A stretch of DNA of 64,000 nt from Solobacterium sp. (lineage in GTDB: Bacteria > Bacillota_I > Bacilli_A > Erysipelotrichales > Erysipelotrichaceae), in NCBI GenBank assembly GCA_024693325.1, contig JAILLA010000108.1, forward strand, positions 107,794 through 171,793. The letters run 5' to 3'. The first letter of the stretch is position 1. Each line of letters starts with the position of its first letter. The notes under the pieces are model-generated. The model was not told where the DNA came from, made no database searches, and saw only the letters and a program-made list of their open reading frames with translations. Shown here one piece after another: positions 34,190 through 41,644 of the stretch. The translations under genes and the position numbers were made by a program.

Positions 34190-34981
34190 TCATTCAAGAT
34201 AGAGGTCACGGAGGTGCTCAAGTCGTACTTTGTCAATGCCGTATTCTGCTTTGAGATACGCTTCAAACGTGTGATAGCGTTCATAGATCAGATCCAGCAT
34301 ACTGTCAGCGACACCGCGCTGTACACCGGCTCCGGCACTATAGCGGTATTTTGCGGTTTTACTGATGGCGGTCAGCAGTTTGTGCCGGCGCAGAACGGCT
34401 TCGATATTGTCCGCATAGTATACATTGGTCAGTTCGTAATCGTCCAATGCAGTTTTCCGGTCGACCCCAAGTGCCAGAAGGATCAGGATCGCTGCCACGC
34501 CGGTTCTGTCTTTTCCTGCTGCACAATGGAAGAACATAGGTACCTGCTGACGTTCCAGCAGATCAAACATCATCTGAAATGCTTTGTTGTGAAACGGCAT
34601 GGCGTTATATACGTCATTTGTGATCATACCTCTGATCAGCCTGAACAACGTAATAAACTTATGGGTCAGTTTCTCGATCGTTCCGGGTGAATAGTCTATC
34701 TCATGACCATACCGGTCAATGCTTGCGCATTTTCTGAAATATGATGCAGAGTCCGGAACGTATTCGGGATTATGATCGCTTTCGTTTTTGGAACGGAAGT
34801 CCAGTACTGTTTTTATATGCAGATCATTGATTGCTTTTTTATCGGATTCACTTAATCCGCATAAAGCAGGCCCGCGGAATAAAAGACCGTATTTCACATG
34901 ACGGCCGTCTGCAGCAGCATATCCGCCCAGTTCTCTGAAATTCTTTACATGATCAAAAGGAATCTGTTCACCTGGCTTCAT
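34190..34981 (-). CDS. Tyrosine-protein phosphatase (DSP/Y_phosphatase3 type)
   Basis: 263 residues from the ATG at 34981, which has GGAGG 5 bases upstream. The frame stays open for another 61 codons into the prophage border, but that part has no coding character. The catalytic loop is FHCAAGKDRTGVAA (HCxxGxxR). FRELGGYAAADGRHVKYGLLFRG near the N-terminus is typical of this bacterial family, which acts on phosphotyrosine, phosphoserine or phosphoinositides. Its original upstream DNA has been displaced by the prophage, so its promoter may have changed. Confidence 0.9.
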   Translation of the reverse strand: MKPGEQIPFDHVKNFRELGGYAAADGRHVKYGLLFRGPALCGLSESDKKAINDLHIKTVLDFRSKNESDHNPEYVPDSASYFRKCASIDRYGHEIDYSPGTIEKLTHKFITLFRLIRGMITNDVYNAMPFHNKAFQMMFDLLERQQVPMFFHCAAGKDRTGVAAILILLALGVDRKTALDDYELTNVYYADNIEAVLRRHKLLTAISKTAKYRYSAGAGVQRGVADSMLDLIYERYHTFEAYLKAEYGIDKVRLEHLRDLYLE

Positions 34982-35006
34982 AAGACCTCCATGTACAATT
35001 GTAAAC

Positions 35007-35032
35007 AAAAAATGGCTTTTCAGCCATTTTTT
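35007..35032. terminator. Hairpin at the host-prophage border
   Basis: AAAAAATGGCT pairs with AGCCATTTTTT around 4 bases (35007-35032), with T runs on both strands, so it can work in either direction. It separates the integrase gene from the phosphatase gene. Confidence 0.65.
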
Positions 35033-35140
35033 ATATGGAGCGAGTGAGGAGAAAGGATAGAAGGTCATTTTCCTTGTGTTTTTCGCTGTAAATGGCTGTT
35101 TTTTCGTCATTTTTGCACGTATTTCTATGTACTTTCTAAA

Positions 35141-35164
35141 AAATGTTGCCACAAATGTTGCCAC
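35141..35164. repeat. Tandem 12-bp repeat next to the integrase gene
   Basis: AAATGTTGCCAC occurs twice in direct tandem (35141-35152 and 35153-35164), three bases from the stop of the integrase gene. Such TGTTGCCA repeats near tyrosine integrases are likely arm-type or core binding sites of the integrase; attL should be here or just left of it. Confidence 0.6.
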
Positions 35165-35167
35165 GAA

Positions 35168-36205
35168 TCAACTCTTGTTCCGGTGTTTTTCAATCGTATC
35201 CATCATTTCGTCATTCGTCTTTTCCAAAAGGTGGGTATAGGTCTTTAACGTCTGATTGATACTGGCATGCCCGAGCCGTTTGGACACAGCTACGATATTT
35301 ACTCCGGCATTGATCAGGAAGGTTGCATGAGAGTGACGGAGGTCGTGGATCCGGATCTTCTTTACTCCGGATTCCTTAATAGCCTTAGTGAACTGTCTTT
35401 GAACTCCGGAGATCGGCAGAGACTGAGTTGTTCCAAAAACAAACGGATCAGCAGCACTGATGTATGGCTGCATAATTTCTAATGTCGTGCTGTCGATCTT
35501 AATTGTCCGCTCGGAAGAATCGTTCTTCAGAGGAAGAAAACCATTTTTGTAATGTTTGATAGATCTGTGAATGTGAACATAGCCGTCTTTGATATCTTCC
35601 TTGCAGACTGCCAGTGCCTCGGATCTGCGGCATCCAGTCCAAAACAGGAAAGTAAAATAAGCTTTGTATACGGGCAGGCTGACATATTCTATGAACTGAT
35701 CAAACTCTTCCGGAGTCCAGACTTCCATTTCTTCTTTGTCTTCCTTTGTCAGCTTGAAGGTCTTCAGGACGACCGAGGGATTCGGGATATCATAAACCAA
35801 GGATATAAACGAAAATACTGATTTCACATATTGAATACCTCTGTTCATGGTCCTTGTAGCCAGCCCGGAATCCTTTAGCTCCAGCCTCCATGTCACAAGA
35901 TCATCTTTTGTGATTTTCTCTACGGGTGTATCAACGTAGGGGAAATGGTTCTGGATCCAGTGCTCTTTCAATTCTCTGGTAGTGTCGGAAGCTTCTGAAT
36001 CTGATAGATACAGTTTCAAAGCTTCCCTGAATGAGATGGATGTGTGCTTTGCTTTTTCTTCTTCAAGTTCGGTCTCCCAGCGGATGGCCTCTCGTTTTGT
36101 TTTGAAACCGCGCTTTTTTTTCTGTAGCGCTGAGCCGGTGACCGGATCTGTTACCCGGTATGACACATACCAGGTCCCGCGTTCTTTGTCTTTGTGTGCT
36201 GACAT
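35168..36205 (-). CDS. int: Phage integrase (tyrosine recombinase)
   Basis: 345 residues. The N-terminal arm-binding domain starts RGTWYVSYRVTD and has KKRGFKTKREA; the SAM-like core-binding domain is about 60-160; the catalytic domain holds Arg in WTGCRRSEAL, Lys in SERTIKI-like strand, HxxR in IHDLRHSHATF, His in RLGHASINQTL and the nucleophile Tyr in KTYTHLLEK. It inserts and excises the prophage at att sites. It is transcribed leftward, away from the other phage genes, with its ATG at 36205. Confidence 0.95.
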   Translation of the reverse strand: MSAHKDKERGTWYVSYRVTDPVTGSALQKKKRGFKTKREAIRWETELEEEKAKHTSISFREALKLYLSDSEASDTTRELKEHWIQNHFPYVDTPVEKITKDDLVTWRLELKDSGLATRTMNRGIQYVKSVFSFISLVYDIPNPSVVLKTFKLTKEDKEEMEVWTPEEFDQFIEYVSLPVYKAYFTFLFWTGCRRSEALAVCKEDIKDGYVHIHRSIKHYKNGFLPLKNDSSERTIKIDSTTLEIMQPYISAADPFVFGTTQSLPISGVQRQFTKAIKESGVKKIRIHDLRHSHATFLINAGVNIVAVSKRLGHASINQTLKTYTHLLEKTNDEMMDTIEKHRNKS

Positions 36206-36232
36206 AAATCCTCCATTTCGTGCTAAAATGTA

Positions 36233-36266
36233 GGCGCAATAAAAACTGGGGAGTTGATATTGCGCC
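36233..36266. promoter_or_regulatory. 9-bp inverted repeat upstream of int
   Basis: GGCGCAATA (36233-36241) and TATTGCGCC (36258-36266) form perfect arms with a 16-base spacer, between the NYN gene stop and the integrase start. It may be an integrase or excisionase binding site or a regulatory hairpin. Confidence 0.35.
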
Positions 36267-36304
36267 TGATCTCAGACAGTTGCAGCTGTGTGGGATCGTT
36301 TTTA

Positions 36305-37021
36305 TTATCTCTGCAAATTTATAAACCGTTTGTCTTGGGTTCGTAGACCGTCAATATGTTCTTCCAAATTTTCTTTAATTCCTGCTCCAAGGGGGTCAAG
36401 GACAAAGTCAATGCCTTCCCGTCTTGCGAGTTTGGCGGCGGGAACAAAATCGCTGTCACCTGATATCAATACAATCTGACTGACTTGCTTTTTGAAAGCC
36501 ATAGAAGCAATGTCTAACCCAATTCTCATGTCCACACCTTTTTGTGTGACCATCATACTTAAATCGCTCGACTTTAAATCTTCAATCTTGCACTTGCCGA
36601 GCAGTAATTCTTTTGTTTTTGGAACCGGTATATAATACCCAATTCCAGAATCGGCAATTTCTCCTAGGCGGACAGCAAATTTCCGTTTCTTTTTTAACTC
36701 TTTAAGAAATTCGTTTGTCCAAGAATACATGTTTGTTTCTTTGAGTTCTTCGTTTTTCTTTGTGAGTGGATTGAAAACAGATTTTTTTGAGGGCTCACAG
36801 TCATAATAGAAAATTCTGTATAAATCATGTTCGTGAGAAACACCGTTGATATTTTCGGTCAAATGTTTTCTGCAGTAATGATCAAGCTCTTCGGCTCGCT
36901 CCTGAGGTGATTTGTCACCATAAACGGTATACGCTCTTTTTCTATAGAAGGCACCATCAACAAGAATGGCCACTTTTAGATGATCGTATATTTGTCTGCT
37001 ATTATTCTGAACTTTACCCAT
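36305..37021 (-). CDS. NYN-domain (LabA/DUF88-type) putative ribonuclease
   Basis: 238 residues. The PIN-like NYN fold shows the first acidic residue in VAILVDGAFYRKR, a middle acidic site in KGVDMRIGLDIASMA and the third motif VLISGDSDFVPAAKLARREG. These carboxylates bind magnesium in NYN nucleases that cut RNA. No OST/LOTUS domain is attached. The ATG at 37021 has TAGGAG 5 bases before it. The gene sits between integrase and repressor on the lysogenic strand and has its own promoter, so it is expressed in the lysogen and may protect the host against other phages (inference). Confidence 0.85.
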   Translation of the reverse strand: MGKVQNNSRQIYDHLKVAILVDGAFYRKRAYTVYGDKSPQERAEELDHYCRKHLTENINGVSHEHDLYRIFYYDCEPSKKSVFNPLTKKNEELKETNMYSWTNEFLKELKKKRKFAVRLGEIADSGIGYYIPVPKTKELLLGKCKIEDLKSSDLSMMVTQKGVDMRIGLDIASMAFKKQVSQIVLISGDSDFVPAAKLARREGIDFVLDPLGAGIKENLEEHIDGLRTQDKRFINLQR

Positions 37022-37041
37022 AACATCTCCTAAAATGTAAA

Positions 37042-37091
37042 ACCCTAGTCTCGGCATTCCTCTTATGAGTGAGGTGTCCTACTGCTAGGGT
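37042..37091 (-). promoter_or_regulatory. Long hairpin in the leader of the NYN gene
   Basis: ACCCTAG (37042-37048) and CTAGGGT (37085-37091) close a 50-base structure with inner pairing CCTC/GAGG (37059-37062 with 37071-37074). On the minus strand it is followed by TTTTACATTTT and then the ribosome site of the NYN gene. It could terminate, attenuate or be processed as a small RNA. Confidence 0.5.
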
Positions 37092-37104
37092 CATTTTCAA
37101 GCTA

Positions 37105-37162
37105 ATCAAGAATAATCTTGATAAATAATTAATACCCTTTTTTGCCGAATGTTGTCAACATT
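37105..37162 (-). promoter_or_regulatory. Promoter of the NYN gene with two palindromes
   Basis: On the minus strand TTGACA (37153-37158) and TATTAA (37129-37134) are 18 bases apart. AATGTTGTCAACATT (37148-37162) is a perfect palindrome centred on the -35 element. ATCAAGA and TCTTGAT (37105-37111, 37116-37122) form a second one over the expected start point. Both look like operators and neither resembles the CI operators to the right. Confidence 0.55.
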
Positions 37163-37186
37163 TTTTTGAAATAACTGATAATACAT

Positions 37187-37603
37187 TTATTTTTCTGAGC
37201 CACGCTGAATAGCGGAGTCATCCCCTCCGCCGAATTCAGATTGCCACGCTTGAGCTGCGATTTCTTGTCGTTTAAGGTCTTCAATGGATAGTTTAGCTGT
37301 GTCAGAAATCTTCAGTATACGATCTACTGCTTTCTTCGTGTCAGGGCTGGCTGAATCGTAGGCGGCGAGGAGGTTTTTTCCTTTTTCAGTTAGGATGGGG
37401 GCATTGAAAACATTTTCTCTGATCAACGAGTCGGTTGTAACAGAGAACATATCTGCAATCTTTTGGACATTTCCCATATTAGGTTCAGTCCGATTGATCT
37501 CCCATGAGGATACAGTTTTACCGCTTACCCCTAATCTTTCCCCCAATTCGTCTTGGCTCAGATTGTGAGCTTCCCGAATCTTCTTTAATTTTTCTCCAAA
37601 CAT
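37187..37603 (-). CDS. CI-like prophage repressor (XRE family)
   Basis: 138 residues from the ATG at 37603, 8 bases after GGAGG. The N-terminal helix-turn-helix has LSQDELGERLGVSGKTVSSWE; the C-terminal half is helical (LTEKGKNLLAAYDSASPDTKKAV) and no S24 peptidase domain is present, so induction must not work through RecA-driven self-cleavage of this protein. It faces the Cro-like gene across a region with three operators. Its weak promoter has TATAAT at 37628-37633 with GTGCAA as -35. Confidence 0.9.
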   Translation of the reverse strand: MFGEKLKKIREAHNLSQDELGERLGVSGKTVSSWEINRTEPNMGNVQKIADMFSVTTDSLIRENVFNAPILTEKGKNLLAAYDSASPDTKKAVDRILKISDTAKLSIEDLKRQEIAAQAWQSEFGGGDDSAIQRGSEK

Positions 37604-37627
37604 TAGTGTCACCTCCCGACAAGATTA

Positions 37628-37715
37628 ATTATACACATAATGTAGGATTATTGCACATGAAAATATGCAAAATGTCGAGTAATATGTTGACATCTACAAA
37701 ACGTAGAGTTATTAT
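37628..37715. promoter_or_regulatory. Lysogeny switch: divergent promoters and three operators
   Basis: Rightward promoter: TTGACA (37687-37692), 17 bases, TATTAT (37710-37715). Its spacer is filled by the operator TCTACAAAACGTAGA (37693-37707). Related 15-mers lie at 37664-37678 (12 of 15 identical) and 37632-37646 (11 of 15), the latter overlapping the leftward -10 (37628-37633). Centres are 29 and 32 bases apart, about three helical turns. This is the layout of a lambda-type right operator. Confidence 0.75.
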
Positions 37716-37734
37716 CATTTCAGGAGGTTCGGAG

Positions 37735-37995
37735 ATGACAACCATAGAAAGATATTCACTTCGCACAGCAAGACGAATTAAAGAAATCTCACAAGATGAA
37801 ATGGCAGAAAAGCTAGGGATTCATCGAAATACCTATGCAAGCTGGGAAGAACACCCAGAGGATATTTCGATGAAAAATGCATCGATTATTTCTGAGATCC
37901 TTGGAATGCCCGTAGAAAAGCTCATTTTTTACGCAGATGATTCTACAAAATGTAGAGTTTCAGGGAACAAAATCGATGCTGAAGATTATAAATAG
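37735..37995 (+). CDS. Cro-like HTH regulator
   Basis: 86 residues from the ATG at 37735, with AGGAGG 7 bases upstream; the open frame to the left has no coding character. The helix-turn-helix is ISQDEMAEKLGIHRNTYASWE. It is the first gene of the rightward early operon, opposite the CI-like repressor, so it should act as the lytic-side repressor. A perfect copy of the CI/Cro operator (37942-37956) lies inside its 3' end. Confidence 0.85.
   Translation: MTTIERYSLRTARRIKEISQDEMAEKLGIHRNTYASWEEHPEDISMKNASIISEILGMPVEKLIFYADDSTKCRVSGNKIDAEDYK
37942..37956. promoter_or_regulatory. Fourth operator copy inside the cro-like gene
   Basis: TCTACAAAATGTAGA is identical to the promoter operator except at one central base (T for C). 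It lies about 250 bases downstream in coding DNA, a distance that would allow looping between bound repressors. Confidence 0.65.
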
Positions 37996-38030
37996 CTTTA
38001 CTGCCTTTTTCATGGAAAGGAGGTGATTGT

Positions 38031-38273
38031 GTGAAGACTAGGGATGAACTCCTTGCACAGGCTTTCCTTAACAGATCTGAGATATCCAGGCTTCTGGGTG
38101 TCCCGTATGCTACAGCTTCAAAGATCTATGCATTGGCAGACAGGATCGATCAGGAAGGTCTCAAGGAGTTCCGGATCTATGACACAAAGGTCCGCATCAC
38201 ATCAGTCTGCAAAGTGGCAGGTATCTCTCTCAACACTCTGCACACTCTGCAGAAACAAATTAAAAGCACGTAA
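38031..38273 (+). CDS. Small phage DNA-binding protein (excisionase/HTH-like)
   Basis: 80 residues from a GTG start with AAAGGAGG 8 bases upstream. FLNRSEISRLLGVPYATASKIYALAD reads as a helix-turn-helix, and a second helical pair follows (VCKVAGISLNTLHTLQKQI). Size, position after cro and the winged-helix look fit an excisionase or an early regulator; it cannot be decided. Confidence 0.6.
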   Translation: MKTRDELLAQAFLNRSEISRLLGVPYATASKIYALADRIDQEGLKEFRIYDTKVRITSVCKVAGISLNTLHTLQKQIKST

Positions 38274-38341
38274 GCCGTGGAAAGTGAACGTGCTTGATGC
38301 CTGATATTTGGCATCTCCATTATACACGAAAGGAGACTCAG

Positions 38342-38476
38342 ATGGAGATTAAAACGAATAGGCCTGAGGGAAGGCCTACAACCAGAGCCTGGATGTGGTT
38401 CTGGATCTTCTTATCACTGCTTCTGCTCGATGTCGCCCTGTGGCAGCATATGCAGCTGTTGGAGGTGATGGGATGA
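38342..38476 (+). CDS. Small phage membrane protein (44 aa)
   Basis: AAAGGAG lies 6 bases before the ATG. Residues 17-39 form one hydrophobic helix rich in Trp and Leu; the N-terminus is basic. It overlaps the next gene through ATGA. Function unknown. Confidence 0.55.
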   Translation: MEIKTNRPEGRPTTRAWMWFWIFLSLLLLDVALWQHMQLLEVMG

Positions 38477-38718
38477 CGCTCACGATAATTCTTATTATCC
38501 TGATCCAGATTGTGCTGGTCGCCAGTGCGTATGCAGTGATCGTGGTATTCAGAGCACAGATCAAAGCACAGCAGAAGCTGATCCAGACACAAGCGAAAAC
38601 GATCAGAACCATAGGCACGGAAATTACGAATATCGCCGATCATGTAAGGACAACAGATCATAAATTCGAGAATCTGAAGATCTGGGCATACCGGTATCTT
38701 CCGGAGGAGGAAAAATAA
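38473..38718 (+). CDS. Small phage membrane protein with coiled coil (81 aa)
   Basis: The ATG overlaps the stop of the previous gene and has GGAGG 7 bases upstream. Residues 2-24 are a membrane helix; the rest is polar with heptad-like spacing (QIKAQQKLIQTQAKTIRTIG), so it probably forms a coiled coil in the cytosol. It and the preceding 44-residue protein look like a co-translated pair at the membrane. No family recognised. Confidence 0.6.
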   Translation: MTLTIILIILIQIVLVASAYAVIVVFRAQIKAQQKLIQTQAKTIRTIGTEITNIADHVRTTDHKFENLKIWAYRYLPEEEK

Positions 38719-39077
38719 TGTCAACTGAAAAGATCATGATCACAAGAGATCAGTTTAAGACCATTTCCATAAAAGCACTTCGGGCTGCTCTTGACGCGGC
38801 TATTGATGCCGGTTTTGAGACTCCTGAGATAGCTCTTGTACATGTGGCTATGGCTGCAACGTTCTCAACAATTGAGGATGAACTGTTTGAAAACAAGAAA
38901 AAGGAAAATGGCCCTGATGGGTTTGAGAGCGTCAGAGAGTTCTATTCTGACGATCGAAGCAGAAAGGTACAAGTTCTTGCACCGGAAGGAGTAGCTATTC
39001 CGGATGAAGTATTGAAAAAGGTCGAAAAGATAGCGAAAGAGCTTTGTGAGGATGAAGATGAAACAAATTGGAACTGA
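38718..39077 (+). CDS. Phage protein of unknown function (119 aa)
   Basis: The start overlaps the previous stop as TAATG, with GGAGGAGG upstream. The N-terminal half is helical (ALRAALDAAIDAGFETPEIALVH) and the C-terminal half is acidic and charged. No motif is recognised. It lies at the head of the replication-recombination genes and overlaps the next gene by 20 bases. Confidence 0.65.
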   Translation: MSTEKIMITRDQFKTISIKALRAALDAAIDAGFETPEIALVHVAMAATFSTIEDELFENKKKENGPDGFESVREFYSDDRSRKVQVLAPEGVAIPDEVLKKVEKIAKELCEDEDETNWN

Positions 39078-40491
39078 AAACCTGTTTTCTGCGGCCTATA
39101 AAACAGAGCAGGAAAAGAATGCTGTTGAGTCCGTGAAGATCAACAGTCTGGAACTGGAAAATGTCAAAAGAGTAAAAGCCGTAAAACTTGAACCGGCAGC
39201 CAATGGACTGACAGTTGTTGGTGGGAAGAATAATCAGGGAAAGACCAGTGTTCTGGATGCGATCACATACACTCTGGGCGGCGGTGATTATAAGCCTACC
39301 AATGTAAAACGTGATGGATCTATGGTGGATCCTTATATGAAAGCAGTGCTCAGCAACGGGATTGTGGTGGAGCGTAAAGGGAAGAATTCTTCTCTGACAG
39401 TAACCGATCCCTCTGGCAAGAAAGCCGGACAGACATTGCTGAATTCATTCATAAGTCAGTTTGCATTGGATCTGCCGAAATTTATGAATGCCTCGGATAA
39501 GGATAAGGCAAGATCACTGCTTCAGATTATAGGTGTGGAAGAACAGCTGAAAGCATTTGATGCAGAAGAGGAAAGGCTTTATAGCGAACGTCTGGTTATT
39601 GGAAGAACAGAAAAAGAAAAACGCGGTCATGCAGATCAGATGACACAGTGGGACGGTGTTCCGATTGAACCGATCAGCGCGACGGAACTGATCAGACAGC
39701 AGCAGGAGATCCTTGCAAAGAACGGAGAAAACCAGCGTAAACGTGACCGTCTTAAAGAGATCACATACGAAAAGCATCGTGTGTTTGATGAGATCACGCG
39801 TCTGGAAAATCAGTTGAAGGATCTCCAGACAAGAATCTCTGAACACAGGGATGTTTATGAGAAGGTTGCCAGAGATGAAGAGATTGCCATGAAAGACGTT
39901 GCCGAGCTGGTCGATGAATCCACAGAAGCTCTTCAGCACAATCTGGAAGAAATTGAAGCGATCAATGCTAAGGTCCGGGACAATCATGAAAAGGCAAAGG
40001 CTCAGATGGAAGCTGATTCTTATCGGCTGAAATATGACGAACTTAGCGCTCAGATCGACAAAGTCAGAGATGCCAGGATGGAGTTGCTGGATGGTGTCAG
40101 CATGCCCTTGAAGGGGCTCAGCGTGGATCACGGAGCGCTGATATATAACGGTCAGCCTTGGGACAATATGTCCGGATCAGATCAGCTGAAGGTTGCGACA
40201 GCAATTGTCCGGAAGCTGAATCCTAAATGCGGCTTTGTACTCCTGGATAAGCTGGAACAGATGGATCTTGATACTCTGAAAGAATTCGGAGCATGGCTTG
40301 AACAGGAAAAGCTTCAGGCTATTGCTACAAGAGTATCCACAGGTGATGAATGCACCATTTATATCGAAGATGGCTATTCCGTTGATCATGACGGGAACAA
40401 AACAGCAGAATCAATGCTTCGTCCGGCAGAAATGATGAAAACACCGGATCCGGATCTCAGTAAGCCGAAATGGGAAGCTGGTAAATTTTAG
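39058..40491 (+). CDS. SMC/Rad50-like phage ATPase
   Basis: 477 residues. Walker A is VGGKNNQGKTSVLDAI after the strand LELENVKRVKAVKLEP, as in RecF/SbcC proteins. A coiled coil spans about 190-330, and the C-terminal part has the signature-like MSGSDQLKVATAIVRKL and Walker B FVLLDKLEQMD. In that motif the usual catalytic acidic residue after the Asp is Lys, so ATP hydrolysis may be slow or depend on a partner. Phages of Gram-positive bacteria carry such proteins in recombination modules. Start at 39058 chosen over GTG 39046 because AGG lies 6 bases upstream. The C-terminus ends in GKF. Confidence 0.8.
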   Translation: MKQIGTENLFSAAYKTEQEKNAVESVKINSLELENVKRVKAVKLEPAANGLTVVGGKNNQGKTSVLDAITYTLGGGDYKPTNVKRDGSMVDPYMKAVLSNGIVVERKGKNSSLTVTDPSGKKAGQTLLNSFISQFALDLPKFMNASDKDKARSLLQIIGVEEQLKAFDAEEERLYSERLVIGRTEKEKRGHADQMTQWDGVPIEPISATELIRQQQEILAKNGENQRKRDRLKEITYEKHRVFDEITRLENQLKDLQTRISEHRDVYEKVARDEEIAMKDVAELVDESTEALQHNLEEIEAINAKVRDNHEKAKAQMEADSYRLKYDELSAQIDKVRDARMELLDGVSMPLKGLSVDHGALIYNGQPWDNMSGSDQLKVATAIVRKLNPKCGFVLLDKLEQMDLDTLKEFGAWLEQEKLQAIATRVSTGDECTIYIEDGYSVDHDGNKTAESMLRPAEMMKTPDPDLSKPKWEAGKF

Positions 40492-40502
40492 GAGGAATAA
40501 TC

Positions 40503-41630
40503 ATGTCATTTGAAATCACGTCAGGTTTGCAGCACAAACCGTATAAGACAGTGATTTACGGAGTTGAGGGAATCGGCAAGTCGACACTGGCTGCCAGTTT
40601 CCCTGATCCTCTGTTTATCGACACAGAAGGATCCACAGCAAGGATGGATGTCAAAAGATTACCAAAGCCTACTTCGGCCGCAATGCTGTGGGATGAAATT
40701 GTTGAAATTATCAGAAAAAAGCCGTGCAAGACACTCGTGATCGATACATTCGATTGGGCAGAACGACTGATCGTACAGAATATCTGTGACAGCTCACAGA
40801 AAAAATCCATTACATCATTCGGATATGGAGATGGATTTGTGCAGCTGGAAGAACAGGTAGGCAGATATCTTAATCTTCTGCAGGATGTGATTGATGTTGC
40901 TGGAATCAATGTTGTTATCACAGCTCATGCTCAGATCAGAGCATTCAATCAGCCGGATGCAGACAATTCCTATGACCGGTACGAAATGAAGCTTGGCAAC
41001 AAAACAACAGCCAAGACATCAAACATGCTGAAAGAATGGGCTGATATGGTTCTGTTCTGCAATTACAAGACGTATGTTGTTTCCAAAGACGATAAAGGGA
41101 AAAAGTATAAGGGGACCGGCCGTCAGAGGGTCATGTATACGACTCATTCACCGGCATGGGATGCAAAGAACAGGGACAATCTTCCAGAAGAGCTTCCGTT
41201 AAGTTTTGACGGGATCGCTCACTTATTTAAGGATCAGGAGATCCACGCTGCAGAAGAAAGAATAAAGCAGGTGTTTGGAGCAGAGAATGTAGAAATTGTT
41301 GATGATACAGAACCTCTTGCTCAGCCTGTACAGGTTCCAGACACTCCGAAAATTCCTGATGCCAATCCGATCGAAAGTGTATGGCAGCCTATTCCATACA
41401 CTCCGGAGGAAGTAGCAGATATGGAGAAATTACCGCCTGGACTGCAGGACCTGATGATAGCAAATATGGTGCATCCGTCAGAAATACAGGAAGCTGTTAC
41501 AAAGAAAGGCTACTTCCCCAGAGGTATGCCGGTACACATGTATGATCCGGCTTTCATTGATGGCTGTTTGATAGGAGCATGGCCGGATGTATTCAGGATG
41601 ATTGAAGAAGAAAGAAATTTACCATTTTGA
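40503..41630 (+). CDS. Sak4-type phage recombination ATPase (AAA_24 family)
   Basis: 375 residues. The RecA-like core begins YKTVIYGVEGIGKSTLAASF (Walker A), followed by LFIDTEGSTARMD and the Walker B strand TLVIDTFDWAE; INVVITAHAQIRAF is the sensor strand. This is the phage nucleotide-binding protein family that includes Sak4, which promotes single-strand annealing together with an SSB-like partner. The adjacent DUF669 gene fits as that partner. A Pro-rich linker (about 270-305) joins a C-terminal helical tail. GGAGG lies 6 bases before the ATG. Confidence 0.85.
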   Translation: MSFEITSGLQHKPYKTVIYGVEGIGKSTLAASFPDPLFIDTEGSTARMDVKRLPKPTSAAMLWDEIVEIIRKKPCKTLVIDTFDWAERLIVQNICDSSQKKSITSFGYGDGFVQLEEQVGRYLNLLQDVIDVAGINVVITAHAQIRAFNQPDADNSYDRYEMKLGNKTTAKTSNMLKEWADMVLFCNYKTYVVSKDDKGKKYKGTGRQRVMYTTHSPAWDAKNRDNLPEELPLSFDGIAHLFKDQEIHAAEERIKQVFGAENVEIVDDTEPLAQPVQVPDTPKIPDANPIESVWQPIPYTPEEVADMEKLPPGLQDLMIANMVHPSEIQEAVTKKGYFPRGMPVHMYDPAFIDGCLIGAWPDVFRMIEEERNLPF

Positions 41631-41644
41631 AAGGACGATAAGAT

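Noticed and set aside
34982..35164. 61-codon N-terminal extension of the tyrosine phosphatase
   Set aside because: The frame is open by chance across the prophage border; the ATG at 34981 has a good GGAGG site and begins the conserved domain.
37504..37734. Longer start of the cro-like gene reaching into the repressor gene
   Set aside because: This part covers the promoters and operators on the opposite side of the repressor and lacks a ribosome site; the ATG at 37735 has AGGAGG.
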